DNA from: Arcuatula senhousia
Taxonomy: Eukaryota; Mollusca; Bivalvia; Mytilida; Mytilidae
Assembly: GCA_963971305.1 (NCBI GenBank)
Contig: OZ020305.1
Span: 12,309,001-12,373,000 of the forward strand
Direction: 5' to 3'
Length of the DNA stretch: 64,000 bases
The notes under the pieces were generated by a model. It was not told the origin of the DNA and did not search any database. It saw only the letters and a list, made by a program, of their open reading frames with translations. Numbering within the stretch: position 1 is the stretch's first letter; each line of letters starts with the position of its first letter. This document shows, piece by piece, positions 10,622 to 22,733 of the stretch. A program made the position numbers and the translations under genes.

Positions 10622-12304
10622 ACCATTTTACTTTAAAAAGTGTTTAGGTTTTAAATAAACTTAAACATGTTAAGGGCGTTTTTTTTAAACGACATTTTAA
10701 CAGTATGGACACAATCACACAACTCGAATAAATCTGCTAAGAGGCAGGGGTGATATCGGGTTCTTATGTCAAATTCAAGTACTTTCATTGCAACAAGAGA
10801 AGCCAGAGTAAACCATCTTGGACGTTTCAAGTAGGCCAAATTGACAGATGTTAAAACCATAAAAGAAGAGGGGTTCGCTGTGGGGTGATTTATTGTTTTT
10901 AAAATTTATTCATTTTGTTGAGAAAAAACAGGTCGAACAAAATAAAAAAAAACAAAAAATTACTAACAAAAACTATTGTCTGTTGAAAAACACGTATGTA
11001 TTGATATTAAACTGTATTGTATAACAGGTAACACTTTAAATAAACATATCTATGTACTATCTGTCTATATAGCACATAAACCAGCCATGATAGTTTTTTT
11101 GCATTTCAGATATATCTTTTACGGGCCTTTTTCATTCCTATTTATCATTGCTTCCCCGAGTCTTTTTGCAGAAATTCTTCCACCTTTTAAGTACGCACAA
11201 ACATTCATAGGAACACGCGTATTTTACTTATACTATGCTAAACAACATAAGAAACGCACCACTTCCATTCATTCTCTTTGCAGTAAACGTTTAATAGCAA
11301 ATATCTTTCAAAGAAGTCGTCTAAATGATCTGAGATTTCAGCCCAGCATGTGTGGGGTCCTTAACACCAATCTCTGCAAATTCCGAAAAATTTAGATTTG
11401 TAACCCAAAAATGAAAAATTTCTCATTTTTTCTGTTTTAACTGGAAATTGAAAATATTCTTTTGTCATCGAAATTTCCTGTAATTAAAAGCAAAATTGAT
11501 TAAAATACTAGGTTTCTTTCCTTGTACTGCACATGGTTGATGTCCTTGGTGCTGGATTTGACTTTTTTGTGGTTTTTGAGTACTTTTCGTTTAGATACTT
11601 TTGTTTTTTCCTTCCAATTCTTTGAATTTAATGCTGATATGAAAGGTTACTCCATGCATATACAGCAGAACTAAATTTATACCCGGTGATGTAATTATAT
11701 TTTGACACCACTGGTACGATAAATGGTGCTGGTGGACCAGTGGTCTCCAAGGTTATGATATGATTAGCTTGGTCGTTAGACCTGTCTTTTAAATATTCTT
11801 TTTATCATAGTTAAATTCTATTATTTTTAAAACGCTGGGTTTCTTTCCTTGTACTGCACATTGTCGATGTAATCGGCCTGGATTAAGCTTCCCTGTTTGA
11901 TTTTTTTTTGGTTTTGAGTACTTTCGTTCAATTCTTTTAGTTTTTCACCTTACAATAAAGAAGACAACTTTTTTCTGCTGTTTTTCTTTTTGCATTTAAA
12001 TAAAACACTTTTAGAGTATAAGTAAAATATATTTATACGAATACATATTTTTCAGCTGTCCGTTTGATTTCATTTCTACTTATATGCCGTAGAAAAGTGT
12101 CTCCTTCCTTTTTTACTTATTCTAAGTATAATCAATGCTTTTTAAAAATAGATCTATTTCTATCATTCTTAAAACAAATTAACAAGTTTTGTGTATCTAA
12201 CAAGGCCGGATTCTTAAGCTTTTGGGCTTTTTTGAGCTTTTTTGTCGTAGTATCTCCTCATTTTGTGAATATGACACTATAACTTTTTCATACAATAAAT
12301 GTAA
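10622..12304. other. Intergenic DNA with one diverged direct repeat
   Basis: AT-rich sequence downstream of the glycosyltransferase gene. Segments at about 11505-11625 and 11830-11950 are diverged copies of each other (GGTTTCTTTCCTTGTACTGC to TTTTGAGTAC). They match, in reverse, the repeat at 21760-21975. No exon is supported. Confidence 0.55.
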
Positions 12305-13479
12305 TTATTTCCAAAGAAAAACTGCAATTTCTGAAACAACTAACCAGTTTTTTTGAGAAGTTAATACACGAATTTGAAAGCATTTTATAGGAGCAAGGCT
12401 GTCCACCATTGAAAGAATGTTTATGTCTATAAGTCCTTTCGTAAACTCTCCGATACTTTGAAAAAGTCCACATGTTTTATTTGATTGCTTTTCTTTCTTT
12501 TTTCGTAAATGAGACTGACTAATCTCTAATACAGCAGAATGTAGAATATCTTTAGGTACGTTTTCAGATCCTGTTTTAACAACTATGCGTTTAACTAATT
12601 GAGGGTCTTTAAAGATGATTTGAATGAAGTCATTTTTCTGAGGCGATTTTTTAGTCCAAAAGAATCCAGGTTCTTTTTTATAGGCATTTTCTATACTAAG
12701 ATTTGGATTCGAAACCATGGAGGTTTGCAATGTTGCTTCAGGGTTGTCTCCCTTATATTCTTTACGGATTTGAAAATAACGGTCATGGAAACCCCACATT
12801 TTTTTAATACTTAATGACGAGATTACACCTTTATGTTGAAATAGTGTAGGCTTCATAATGATACGTCCATTTTGGAACATTAAATTATTAAAATGTAAGT
12901 ATGTAAAATCTGCAGGTCTTTCTTCATAAAACAATGTCACGATTTTTGCAAGTTTTTCTAAATCTTTTGTATAAAAAAGCTTTGCAATCATACCCAACTC
13001 AGAAAATTCAAGACATGTCCATGGTCTTCTTAAATTGTTGATTTGATTTTTTATGCTTGAAACATAATTCTCAACAGTGACAACGTCATCCTCCAAATGC
13101 AGAAAGTATTTTGATGAATTCTTTTCATACACGTACATCCATAGTAACGAAAAATCTATATTTTGTTTTGCCTTCCAAGTGACTTTAAGAGGAGGATCCC
13201 CTTTTCTTCCATGGCTAAGGTTTGCAAGTTTTGGATACATTCCTTTCAACCCTTTCAAAACTTGTACTGTCCCTTCTGTTATTTCATTTGAATATTTTCT
13301 TGTTATGTTTTCAGTAACATTTGCATTCCAACTTTCATCATTGTCTGCAAGCATCACAATAATAGTAATTTCTGATTTATCTTCTTTGTTCAAATTAATA
13401 ATCAAAGATTCCAGAGTATCATAGATATACATCACGTCTTCAGGTCTTCTGGCTGTTACAAGACCGATAGTTAGAAATC
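12305..13479 (-). CDS. MGAT4C: MGAT4C-like exon 4, catalytic and C-terminal domains
   Basis: A large 3' exon of 390 residues plus TAA. It starts after TTTCTTTTTAG in phase 1, so the split codon is C|GA (Arg). It carries the whole GT54 catalytic core, including HLEDDV, and the C-terminal domain ending WLVVSEIAVFLWK. The true start is at the splice site, not at the GTG or ATG near 13430. Confidence 0.92.
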
Positions 13480-16400
13480 CTAAAAAGAAAACAAACTTTT
13501 ACAAAACGGTTATTTTGACGTCAAAATAGTATAAAAACAAAACTAGCTACAGGTATGTTAGCAATATACAAGTGTTTTGTTAATGTAAACTAAAATTTCG
13601 AAGATCTTGTTTTACCCGCCCCCCCCCCACATATGGTAATATCAAAATCATACGACAGGCAATTCGCCCATGACTTCAAAGAATAAGAATTGTTCTCATA
13701 TTTATGTTCCAAACCTTGCTACTAACAGCTAAGAACCTCTCAAGCATTCCAAGCTTTACATTTTGTCTCTCTTTACCGTATTTGACACAACTGAATTGAA
13801 AATTGGCAGTGCGACGGGTGTGCTATAGCAAGCAGGAACTGCTTTCCATTCCATAGTAACTTAGGTCACTCTGGTTTTGTCGTTATCCTTTCGTACTTTT
13901 AACACTCGAATGTCCCATTGGTGCCTCTCTGCTTCTGAACGTTGTAATCTGATTTTCAACATGTGACTAGACTTTTTGAAAAAAAAACAAATTTCTTTAC
14001 TAAAATTTAATATGTTTTATATATAAAATACTTTTGTACGGATTCAACTTAAGTTAAAACTCTTCTGACACAAAAATTGCTACATAAGGTTATGTTACTC
14101 CTTGGTTGCTGTCTTCACTCAAGAAATTTTAATGAAGACACCATGCGCTGAAAGAAATATTTTGGATTTCCATTTTCAGATGGGTGCTGATGTAGATTTG
14201 TCATAGGGCTTTGTTTTATCTTCTTTTACCGGACAAACTAAATTGGAAATTGGCAGTGCAACGGGTGTGCTTAAGCAAACAGGAGCAACTGAGTTCATTC
14301 TCTGAACGACTTGAGTTCGCGTTGTTGATTTCTATTCTGATGATTTTGTGTGTTTTTATGTTTTGTGTTAATTCGTGCTGTTCTCATTTGTGTTTACTGG
14401 TTTTGTTGTTGCCCTTTCAGACTTTTCACACTAGAATCCCCCATTGGTGCCCCATTGCTTCTCTGATTGAATTAAAGCTTCTTTACTGGTCTTATGAGGC
14501 TCCAAATCCAATAGTATACACCGTATCGCTTGACTGTCTGTTTTATGTCAGCCATACGAAATAAAAAGAACGAAATTTTGTATCAATAAAATTTAAAATT
14601 TCGTTATGTTTGCTATTAACACTTTTAGAAGCAGCCTTTGCATCAAAATAATTGAAAGACAAAAAAAAAAAGTGTTAACGGACAGATATTCTAACCAATG
14701 AAAGTCAAGTTATCGACGATCTGATATGGTAACTTCATTATTCTAGTGTCTTACGACCGTCTTGTGTTGTTACTACGGAATCCTAGCTAGGCTCACAATG
14801 GAGGAGGGCAGTTTGGCACCATAAAACCAGGTTAAACCACCATTCTTCTTTAACACAGGTATTCGTATCGAGTAAGGACAATTGCGATCTTCAATTTACC
14901 TTGTTAGGTAAGTAGATTACTTTCCAGGTTCAAACCATTTATACATCTTTAACGAAAGCTCACTGACCGACCATAATATATATATTTTAAAATGCACTTT
15001 CCCAGGATAGGATCATAGTAAATATTATGTTTCTGGTATGTTACCACCAGTTGTGCTGTTGTAAATGACGTCTAAAATTATTTTTTGTCTTTGTTATTAA
15101 CTTAACATACGCTGTTTTCCATCCGACGTTTTTACAGAAACTTCGTTAGTCCAGTCTGGATCGACGTCTTTCAGTTGAAAAACTGGAAATAAGGTTTTCG
15201 GTCTGCTGTCCTGAAAAAAAAAATTATTTTAGAAATTGATTGAAGTTGAATTATCATTTCATGGCAGATAGATTCCAATTCTAAGTTAAATAAAATTAGA
15301 TTGGATTGTAACACCATATCTCATGCCAGTCCCCTATATGAAGGCGCACTCATTATTAGCGCTTTTTGTGACTATAAACTTTTCTCCCAAATTGATAGTC
15401 CTGTAGACCACATTCGACATTTTATAAAATTAACGTACATCAACAGAGGACTAGACTTCATAAACATTTCTAGTATTTTTATGGATCCTACTATTAAAGA
15501 GCTAATACCACCATATTTTACAAATACTGAACCTCCAATCATATCTTATAAATATAAAAAAAACCAACACGTAACATTATTTTTAACTATACGTCCATCA
15601 CTACAGATGAAGGCCTAGACTCAAATATTCCTGTATCATGCGACTGTGCTAATTCAGACTTTAGATATGCTCCTTGTGGCCATATTGTTACTGGCGACCT
15701 AAACATTGTCGATGACCCAGAGGTTATTAAATTCTTGAAAAAGGGACCAAAATTCAGACCTCCTTCGAAAATTAATTGGAATTCTTGTTTTGATTGTGTA
15801 AATACTGCCCTTCAATCGTACTGTAAGACCTGGATTAGACGAGAAGGAGCAGATTCCAAATCTTTAGACAAGTTTAAGAATGAATTCATTTCCATTGTAA
15901 AATTACGAATAAGCCATTTTCAAAACACCTTTGTAGAACATCGACCCCATATGTATATAAACAGAGTTAAATCAAAACTACAATTATTAGGTTCACGATA
16001 TGTTTTTGTTCCTGCGGATAAAGCGGCTAACGATGTTGTTGTGGTATGTCGTAAATATTATCTGGATGTTTTAATGCATGAAATTAAAGGCTCATGTACT
16101 TTCGTTCTCGTGCAAGCTACAGAAAACAGTATTATTGACGATCATGTCATAGCAACCACAGCACTTCGAGCAGCCCCTACATACAATAAGTTACCTACTA
16201 TGTACTGGATACCTAAATTACACAACAACCCATATAAATCCCGTTTTATCTCTGCATCAAGTAAATGTTCCTTAACCAATATTTCTAAAGTCTTGTCTCA
16301 TGCTTTAACTACAATGAAAGAATTTATCATCCGATACTGTGATAAAATTTTTGAAAATAGTAGAATAAATCATTTTTGGAGTGTTAAAAATTCTCTTGAT

Positions 16401-19400
16401 GTTTTAGACAATCTTCGGGCATTTGAAAATACTTTTCAATCCGTCCACTGCTATGACTTTTCCACTTTATATACAAATCTACCTCACAATCTTATCAAAA
16501 AGAAATTTGAATATTTAATTAAATTGTGCTTTGACAAATCTAAAAGTGACTACATCTGTTCTAAAGTGTCACAAGTATTTAGTAAATCGTTTTTAGTTAC
16601 GAAACCCACAAAGGTTATGTTAATTGGACCGACATAGAAGTTATAACTGCATTAAACTTTCTTTTAGATAATATTTACATCCGGTTCGGTAAACAAATAT
16701 ATCGCCAAGTCATTGGTATTCCAATGGGAACCAATTGTGCTCCACTCATAGCTGATCTTTTTTTATATTGTTACGAATCACAGTTTATGGCCAAGCTACA
16801 AAAAGACCCAAACAAAAACCACCTTATCGAAACTTTTAACTATACATATAGATACTTAGATGACATACTTGCTCTAAACAACCCCACATTATCAAATTTA
16901 ATAAGTGATATATATCCTAAAGAATTAACCCTTAATAAAGCAAACTCAACCGACAGTAGATGTCCATTTCTAGATTTGGACTTAAGCATTGTCAATGGTA
17001 GATTACACACTAAAGTATATGATAAACGGGATGACTTTTCATTCCCAATAGTTAATTTTCCGTTTCTTGAAGGAGACGTACCATTAGCTCCAGCTTACGG
17101 GGTATACATTTCACAATTAGTCAGGTATGCTCGCATTTGCAGTGATGTGTCTGATTTTAATGATAAAAACCGTTTTATTACAGAAAAATTGCTAAAACAA
17201 GTTTACAGTTACCACAAATTAGTCAAATCTTTTACAAAATTTGCACATAAATATGGACATCTCATCGAAAAATTTGATTGTACACGTAGATTTCTGATTG
17301 TTAAAGGAATATCTCATCCTGATTTTTATAGATAAACTACAAAAATTCAAAAACAACCTTATGGAAATAAAAAAACTGGCTTAAAAACCTTTTGAAAAAA
17401 GGATACGGATTCAATGTTTTAGTAAAATCTTTGCATTTGGTATGTTTTGGTAGAAATATTGATAGCTTGATAGTAACTTTAAAAACGTTAAATTTTCACT
17501 TTGTATCCACTGTATTATTTATAAGCACCACAGCGATCAAGTATGTCGGTTCTGTGAGGTGATACAACTCTAAATCATTCATTGTTTTGACGTGGGTGTC
17601 GGATTTAGAACTGATCTATTTGATTCTTTTACATCAATCGATAAATGTTTCTTAGCTAGTTGTCAGTAACTTCGAGTGTTCTCAAGAGAGTTTCTCCTTG
17701 TCTTGTTGTTTTCGTACAGTATTTTGTCTTAGGTTCTCTCTTGTTGAATTGAACTTTTGTCGATTGAGTTTTACAGTGTGTTTTATATGTATGCTTTGTG
17801 CAAGCTTATCAATAGGGGGAAGGTTGGATAAAAAAAAACTAGCTTAACCCCGCCACATTTTATATGTGCCTGTCCTAAGCCAGGAAACTTTGCCAAAGCA
17901 TTTGTTTGTCCTTGTCATTCTGTGTTAACTGTTTTATGTCCAGAATTGGGTCTTTCGTTGATGATTTAGGGATTGGGTTTGAAACTTTTGTATTGTATTA
18001 TAAGTCTTGGGCCAATGCAAGACGGGTCATGTTGAAGACTACTTGCTGTTTTCTGTTGTGAATTTTTGAATTGCTGTTTGCTTATGTTTGTCGTGTCGGG
18101 TACACTTATTCCACATCTCAATATCGTCTAAATTTAAATATTATTTACACCAAACTGCAATATGATAATCTGAATTACTGTGGCTTATCGAACGTTTGTA
18201 ATGATATGATATGTCTCAGACTATTTTTGTTTTATCAATATAAGAATGCTGAAGAAAGAGACATGTAGGAAAAGTGATGTCTTTGTATCAAATATATTAA
18301 TCAATCATATAGTCTTTTGAATATGTATTATAAGACAAAGTTTTGAATATATTACGAACCGTGTATCACATGACTTATATCGCATACCCTTTATTGCATG
18401 ACCTATAATATTTCATACCGTTTATCGCATCACCAATATCGCAAAACTTATGTCGCATGACCTATATCGCACCCTCAGGGTTCATAACAAAAACTAAATG
18501 TAACAGTATAAAAATATCACAATGTAAATATATGATTTATTTAACATAGAATGTAAAATTTATACAACGTGCTGTATAAACCCCCGATTTTATCCCCCCC
18601 GCCACCGGACAAGGAATAGAACATCGCTTGCTCTCAATGCAATAACGATAAATTAAATACACTAATCAAAGCATATTTGAATGATTTTGATAGCGTAGTA
18701 TGAAATAATGTGGTATATATTATTAGAATATGGTGTCAAAAACATTTAAATCTCTGTTAGTTGTTTAAATTTTTCACGTCAATTATCCAAGACGTACACA
18801 ATAAAATCCGAGGCTTGTCCTACTTCTAATCATTTGGAAACCAACATGATTTTGCATAACGGTAATGTAAACGGTAAAATTAAATCGATTCCGGAATAAA
18901 AATCCGAAGCAAATTTGCAAATGGACTATTTAATAGAACACTGTATGCATGTAACTGTCGCGTGTTATTTCGCGTTTTGTAATTTCATGACTATGTGTTG
19001 GTCGCCAATAAAACGAAAATAAAAGCACAGCGAATAAAGAAGCCCAACAATTTAACAGTTACACATCACTGGAGTGAAAACCCGGTAAACTGAATGGCAA
19101 TCAACAACACGAGCTCAAGTCGTAACGAGAGTGAACGCATGTGCTTCGGAAGAAAAGGCAGTTCCTGCTAGCTATAGCACACTCCTCTCTTTGCTAATTG
19201 TCAATAAAGCTTGAGGAAATTGGTCATAGCATTATGACACACCAACATCTGTACCGACTTGAGACATAGAAACCCATATTTGTCTTTGAGTGCTTGAATT
19301 TTCAGTAAACAGAACAACAGATGAGCAAAGTAACCCTGTATGAACATTTTTTGTGTGCTCTTCTAAAAATGATGTAAGTCTCACAAGATCTGGAATAACG

Positions 19401-22400
19401 AACCAGATGTGATAAACAGGAGCGGATTGACGTTTGATACACAAAAAGGGAAAGATGACGATTGGAAAGTTGAAGTGATTACGTTTGTCATAAAGCTTTT
19501 TTGAAAGTCGTCCTTCGGTGTAGATCTAAATATGAAGGAGACATGTCAGATTCCGTTATGTCATTTATCTCAATTTCTTAGGGATCTATAAAATGGAGAT
19601 CACAAATTGTTCATCATAAATGTAACGAAAAGTGAGGTTAAAAGAGAGAGCTAGTTTACGATCTTTTGTGTCTAGAAATGATAAAGAAGTCTGCTTCTTA
19701 TGAATGAAGAAAACAATCAGCAAGCTGAGGTGCACAATTTATGCCCACTGAAATCCCAAGTGATTCACGCTCACCAAACTCAACAAATATGTAGTCATGC
19801 AATGAGAAAGTTGAGAGTTGAGGATGTCATTTCTCTGGTGCTTTGTAGTTTTTTTTTTTTCTTTTTCTTACACTCATTGATAAAAAGTAAGTATTACTGA
19901 CTTAAAGTTAAGAACTCCTTCAGTTCTTTGAAATGTTGAAGGATACACATTTGATTGACAACATTTCTAGAATAAGAGCAATCGAAATATTTCTGGAGGC
20001 AAGATTTGATAGCTGTCAGTATTAAAGTGAACAGAACTAAAAGATGTTTAGAGGATATCTTGATGACACCGCATTGAAGCGCTGTTTGAATGGACTTTTA
20101 TGTAATTTGGGAATCAACTTCTTTATCACCAACAGAAAGACCGAAGGAGGATATGACAGATTTGTGTTTGTTAATTATATTATCCTTAGACTGTTTCGTT
20201 CCTGGTACAACCAGCCCCTAATTTAGCTGTCAAATACTGTAAACGTAGTAATTTTTGCGGTGTACTAATTTTCGCTATTTTCGCGGTTGCCAAAGGACCG
20301 CGAAAATAAGTACCCGCGAATATATCTGATAAACAAAATGTAAACGTTTGCATATAATCAAGTACTAGTATATTGTTCACTTTTTGAGTGTCGTCTAAAA
20401 TGAAGATGGTAATGTATAATGAATGAAGCATAATTAATTGTTTATATAGTGATAGAAGGGCAATCGGCTTGGCGTGAGCACAAATTGGTAAATAGACATT
20501 TAATATATTTGAGACAAGGATCAAACAAACACTTATTCCACAGGTCATTTAACACTTAATCCGTTAATTGGTCAAGGTATTGTATATGTCAACAGGCGAG
20601 AAATTGGTAGCTTGGGTTAACAGTTAATTACGACAATCTTTTACCGCCTGGGCGATTTCAGTCTTGGACCACATTCTAAATAAAACTTTAAATAAGTATG
20701 TTATTAATAATTATTAGTTGCACCCAAAAACCGCGAAAATTGATACCCGCAAATATGTCCTATTTCAAGAAACCGCGAAAAATAGCAACCGCGAAAATTA
20801 ATACGTTTACAGTAGTATGTTTTCATTATTATTCGTGAGGTATCAAATTTCGTGGTTTTTGTGGAAAGCCGTTGCTTACGAAATTTGATACCCCGCGAAA
20901 AGGAAATTTTACATTGATCTTGATGCTGCAGACTTCAAAACCACGAATTTAAGAATCCACGAACTGATCCTTTTATTACCAAACCACGAACAATAGTTCC
21001 CACGAAAATAAATGAATCCACAGTAATCAATGTAATGTTCTTGCACACAAACATTGATCTTTGGTGTTTTGTCTGCAGGTAAAACAGCATATTTGTCATA
21101 TAGTGTGGGCAGTGTTGCTGAAGATGGATATTGACTAAGAGCTCATCGAGGTCTTCTAAAAATTGATTATTTTCAAAATCAACGACCTCACAGCTTTAAC
21201 CCATTCTGACAAAACGTTATTTTAATTTCTTTTTTCTGTTCTTTCGAGGTTCATTTTCTTGCATAGTCTCTCACTAAATCCAAAATGGTTTTAAAATTAT
21301 GGGTCCAGTTCATTTTTCCCCAAAGGTAATATTTTGTCTGAAATGTAGGATCAATCCTTTGAATCTAATTTATTATATCATATAATATTGTACCTGCCTA
21401 GCACTTGAAACCATTTTATTGTTCGTGTCGTTGGTGATGTATACCAAGGTCACTTTGTCTGAAACATAAATGATTAAAACCACACTGATTACGCCATTAT
21501 CACGCAATTACAATATACATCTATTGTCTGTTAAGATCTGCTTAATATCTTAAGCAATTTGATGTAAGTGCAAGAATTATATTTGAGTGACAAAAGCTAG
21601 GCAGTCGAAAAATGTATCTATGCTGATGAGGTCGGTAATGTAATTAACATTTCTATTAATATTTTAGATCGGGAGCATTCATTTGATTATTATTGGATGG
21701 GGGCTATGGTGAAATTTGAAAAAAAGGCAGGATGACACATGTGTCAAAACCGGACTGAAAAATGCAATATACCAAAACGGGTATACAACGGTTAATTAAT
21801 TTATGCTGTAAAGTTGTAACCTCTCATCAGCGGCATTTGAATAAAAACATTGGAAGGTCAAAACCAAAAGTATTGAATGAAAAGTACTCAAAATCAAAAA
21901 TGTCGAGCAGGAAAGACAAAACCAGCACCAAGGATATCGACCATGGAAAAGGAAAGAAACCTGGTGTTATAATCATTTTTGAATTTAACAATCGGGAAAT
22001 TCAATGACAAAAATATAAGACATTTATTGGTAAAATCGTGTCAGACAAGTCTGACGACCAGGCTTGTGATTCCCCTCGTGGATAAAAGGCAGGATAAGTT
22101 TAAAAGTTGTTAACAATAAAACTAAAGGGCGCAAACAAAATCCTGGCTCCAATGTTTCCAAAAATAAAAAGGCAGGGAAAAAATCATGATAAATTATATA
22201 AATCATTCTTATCAGTAAATCAATTTTGATAAAAATCTATACACGCTAAATAATGGGGCTCATTTCATACCTCAATTTGAGACATATACGAATCTGTGAA
22301 AAAAAAAACATATTCGAAGAACGGTAAATTAGATAATAAAAAACGATATCTGTATAACGACAAACAAGATTAGATTACCTCTTAACTAAAATGGCTTCAA

Positions 22401-22681
22401 AATAGTAAATGTTATAAGTTTCTAACTAGAATAATTATTAGTATGAAGGACAAAAGACTCCATATTGTGTATGAGGTTGTATTGGGTTGTTCCTATGTAC
22501 CATGTAAACCATGTTTGCCGGAATGGGTTAACAAGTTACATGTAATTGCTGTATTCATATTTTAATGTAATAAAAATTAATAACTCTTACGTTTGAGTGA
22601 AGTCATCAGGATGAAGACCTGCATGGCTAAAACAAAAGTCCCTGACGTACCCACAATCTTAGCTGCAGTGGAGAACTTCAT
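12305..22681 (-). CDS. MGAT4C: MGAT4-family N-acetylglucosaminyltransferase (GT54), MGAT4C-like
   Basis: Four exons (22591-22681, 21394-21458, 15111-15210, 12305-13479) join with phases 1, 0, 1 to 476 codons plus TAA, close to the roughly 478 residues of vertebrate MGAT4C. The family adds a beta-1,4-linked GlcNAc branch to the alpha-1,3 mannose arm of N-glycans in the Golgi; enzymatic activity of the C type is less certain. A type II membrane anchor (TFVLAMQVFILMTSL) lies at residues 15-29. The catalytic domain opens with RFLTIGLVTARRPEDVMY and contains KQNIDFSLLW, the acidic HLEDDV motif, WTCLEFSELGMIAKLFY and KPTLFQHKGVISSL. A C-terminal lectin-like region begins at NDFIQIIFKDPQLVKRIVVK. 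Intron 2 holds an RT element, MITEs and other repeats; intron 1 holds a dispersed repeat. The reading frame is intact. Confidence 0.9.
13779..13939 (-). repeat. Dispersed repeat family X, copy 1
   Basis: Reverse copy of a dispersed sequence whose forward form begins near GAAGCAGAGAGGCACCAATG and contains GCAGTTCCTGCTTGCTATAG, CACACCCGTCG and GACACACCAACATCTG. Lies in intron 3 of the MGAT4C-like gene. Confidence 0.6.
14161..14466 (-). repeat. Dispersed repeat family X, copy 2
   Basis: Reverse copy: GATGGGTGCTGATGTAGATT, GGCAGTGCAACGGGTGTGC, then CCCCATTGGTGCCCCATTGC. Same intron as copy 1, so the two form a loose direct pair. Confidence 0.65.
15111..15210 (-). CDS. MGAT4C: MGAT4C-like exon 3
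   Basis: A 100-nt exon, phase 0 to phase 1, from TTTTTTTTCAG to GTATGT. It encodes DSRPKTLFPVFQLKDVDPDW, then TNEVSVKTSDGKQ, the linker before the catalytic domain. An RT element begins about 90 bp from its acceptor side. Confidence 0.75.
15301..18125 (+). pseudogene. Reverse-transcriptase element, copy 2, frameshifted
   Basis: The longest copy of the family, antisense within intron 2 of the MGAT4C-like gene. Coding runs from an N-terminal part (ISHASPLYEGALIISAFCDY) through CDCANSDFRYAPCGHIVTGD, KGPKFRPPSKINW, YWIPKLHNNPYKSRFISAS, YDFSTLYTNLPHNLI and IPMGTNCAPLIADLF to catalytic YRYLDDILAL. Frameshifts near 15590 and in a T run near 16590 (five Ts against six in copy 1), and further damage after 17335, break it. 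The Cys/His cluster before the RT may be a zinc-binding motif. No GIY-YIG or other endonuclease is visible. A conserved 3' tail of about 640 bp follows. RT lineage uncertain, perhaps Penelope-related. Confidence 0.85.
18590..18895 (+). repeat. Dispersed repeat family E, copy 1
   Basis: Matches 30880-31570 in reverse complement: CCGGACAAGGAATAGAACAT, GATAGCGTAGTATGAAAT, ATTATCCAAGACGTACACAA, AACATGATTTTGCATAACGG. This copy lacks the 386-bp insertion in the other, so it records the unoccupied site. Function unknown. Confidence 0.7.
19075..19320 (+). repeat. Dispersed repeat family X, copy 3
   Basis: Forward copy: CAACAACACGAGCTCAAGTC, GGCAGTTCCTGCTAGCTATA, GACACACCAACATCTGTACC, CCCATATTTGTCTTTGAGTG. 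Lies in intron 2 of the MGAT4C-like gene. Confidence 0.65.
20235..20814. mobile_element. MITE with TACTGTAAACGTA inverted ends
   Basis: Terminal inverted repeats TACTGTAAACGTA (20235-20247) and TACGTTTACAGTA (20802-20814) are exact. They are followed inwards by inverted TTTTCGCGG-type motifs (TTTTCGCGGTTGCCAAAGGA, and CCGCGAAAATTAATACG at the other end). No coding potential; a non-autonomous DNA element of 580 bp. Confidence 0.75.
20815..21027. mobile_element. Second TTCGTGG-rich MITE
   Basis: Adjacent to the previous element. It has inverted TTTCGTGGTTTTT and AAACCACGAA motifs and a right end reading AAAATAAATGAATCCACAGTA; the left end is degraded. Similar in style to the MITE at 44702-44924. 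Confidence 0.55.
21394..21458 (-). CDS. MGAT4C: MGAT4C-like exon 2
   Basis: A 65-nt exon between TATGTTTCAG and GTACAA, phase 1 to phase 0. It encodes KVTLVYITNDTNNKMVSSAR plus Gln, the stem after the membrane anchor. Found by splice sites and by phase agreement with exons on both sides. Confidence 0.65.
21760..21975 (+). repeat. Dispersed repeat family R, copy 1
   Basis: Contains ATACCAAAACGGGTATACAA, GTAACCTCTCATCAGCGGCA and AAGTATTGAATGAAAAGTAC. These recur at 56640-56800, and in reverse at 11505-11950. Lies in intron 1 of the MGAT4C-like gene. Function unknown. Confidence 0.65.
22591..22681 (-). CDS. MGAT4C: MGAT4C-like exon 1, membrane anchor
   Basis: Starts at ATG (MKFSTAAKIVGTSGTFVLAM, then QVFILMTSLK) and ends in phase 1 at a GTAAGA donor. 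A short cytoplasmic part followed by one hydrophobic segment is the type II topology of Golgi glycosyltransferases. A hammerhead array lies only about 50 bp upstream of this ATG. Confidence 0.7.
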
Positions 22682-22733
22682 TACTTCTGTGTATGCTGAA
22701 AAAATACCAATTAGCCTTAAATTAATTTACCTT

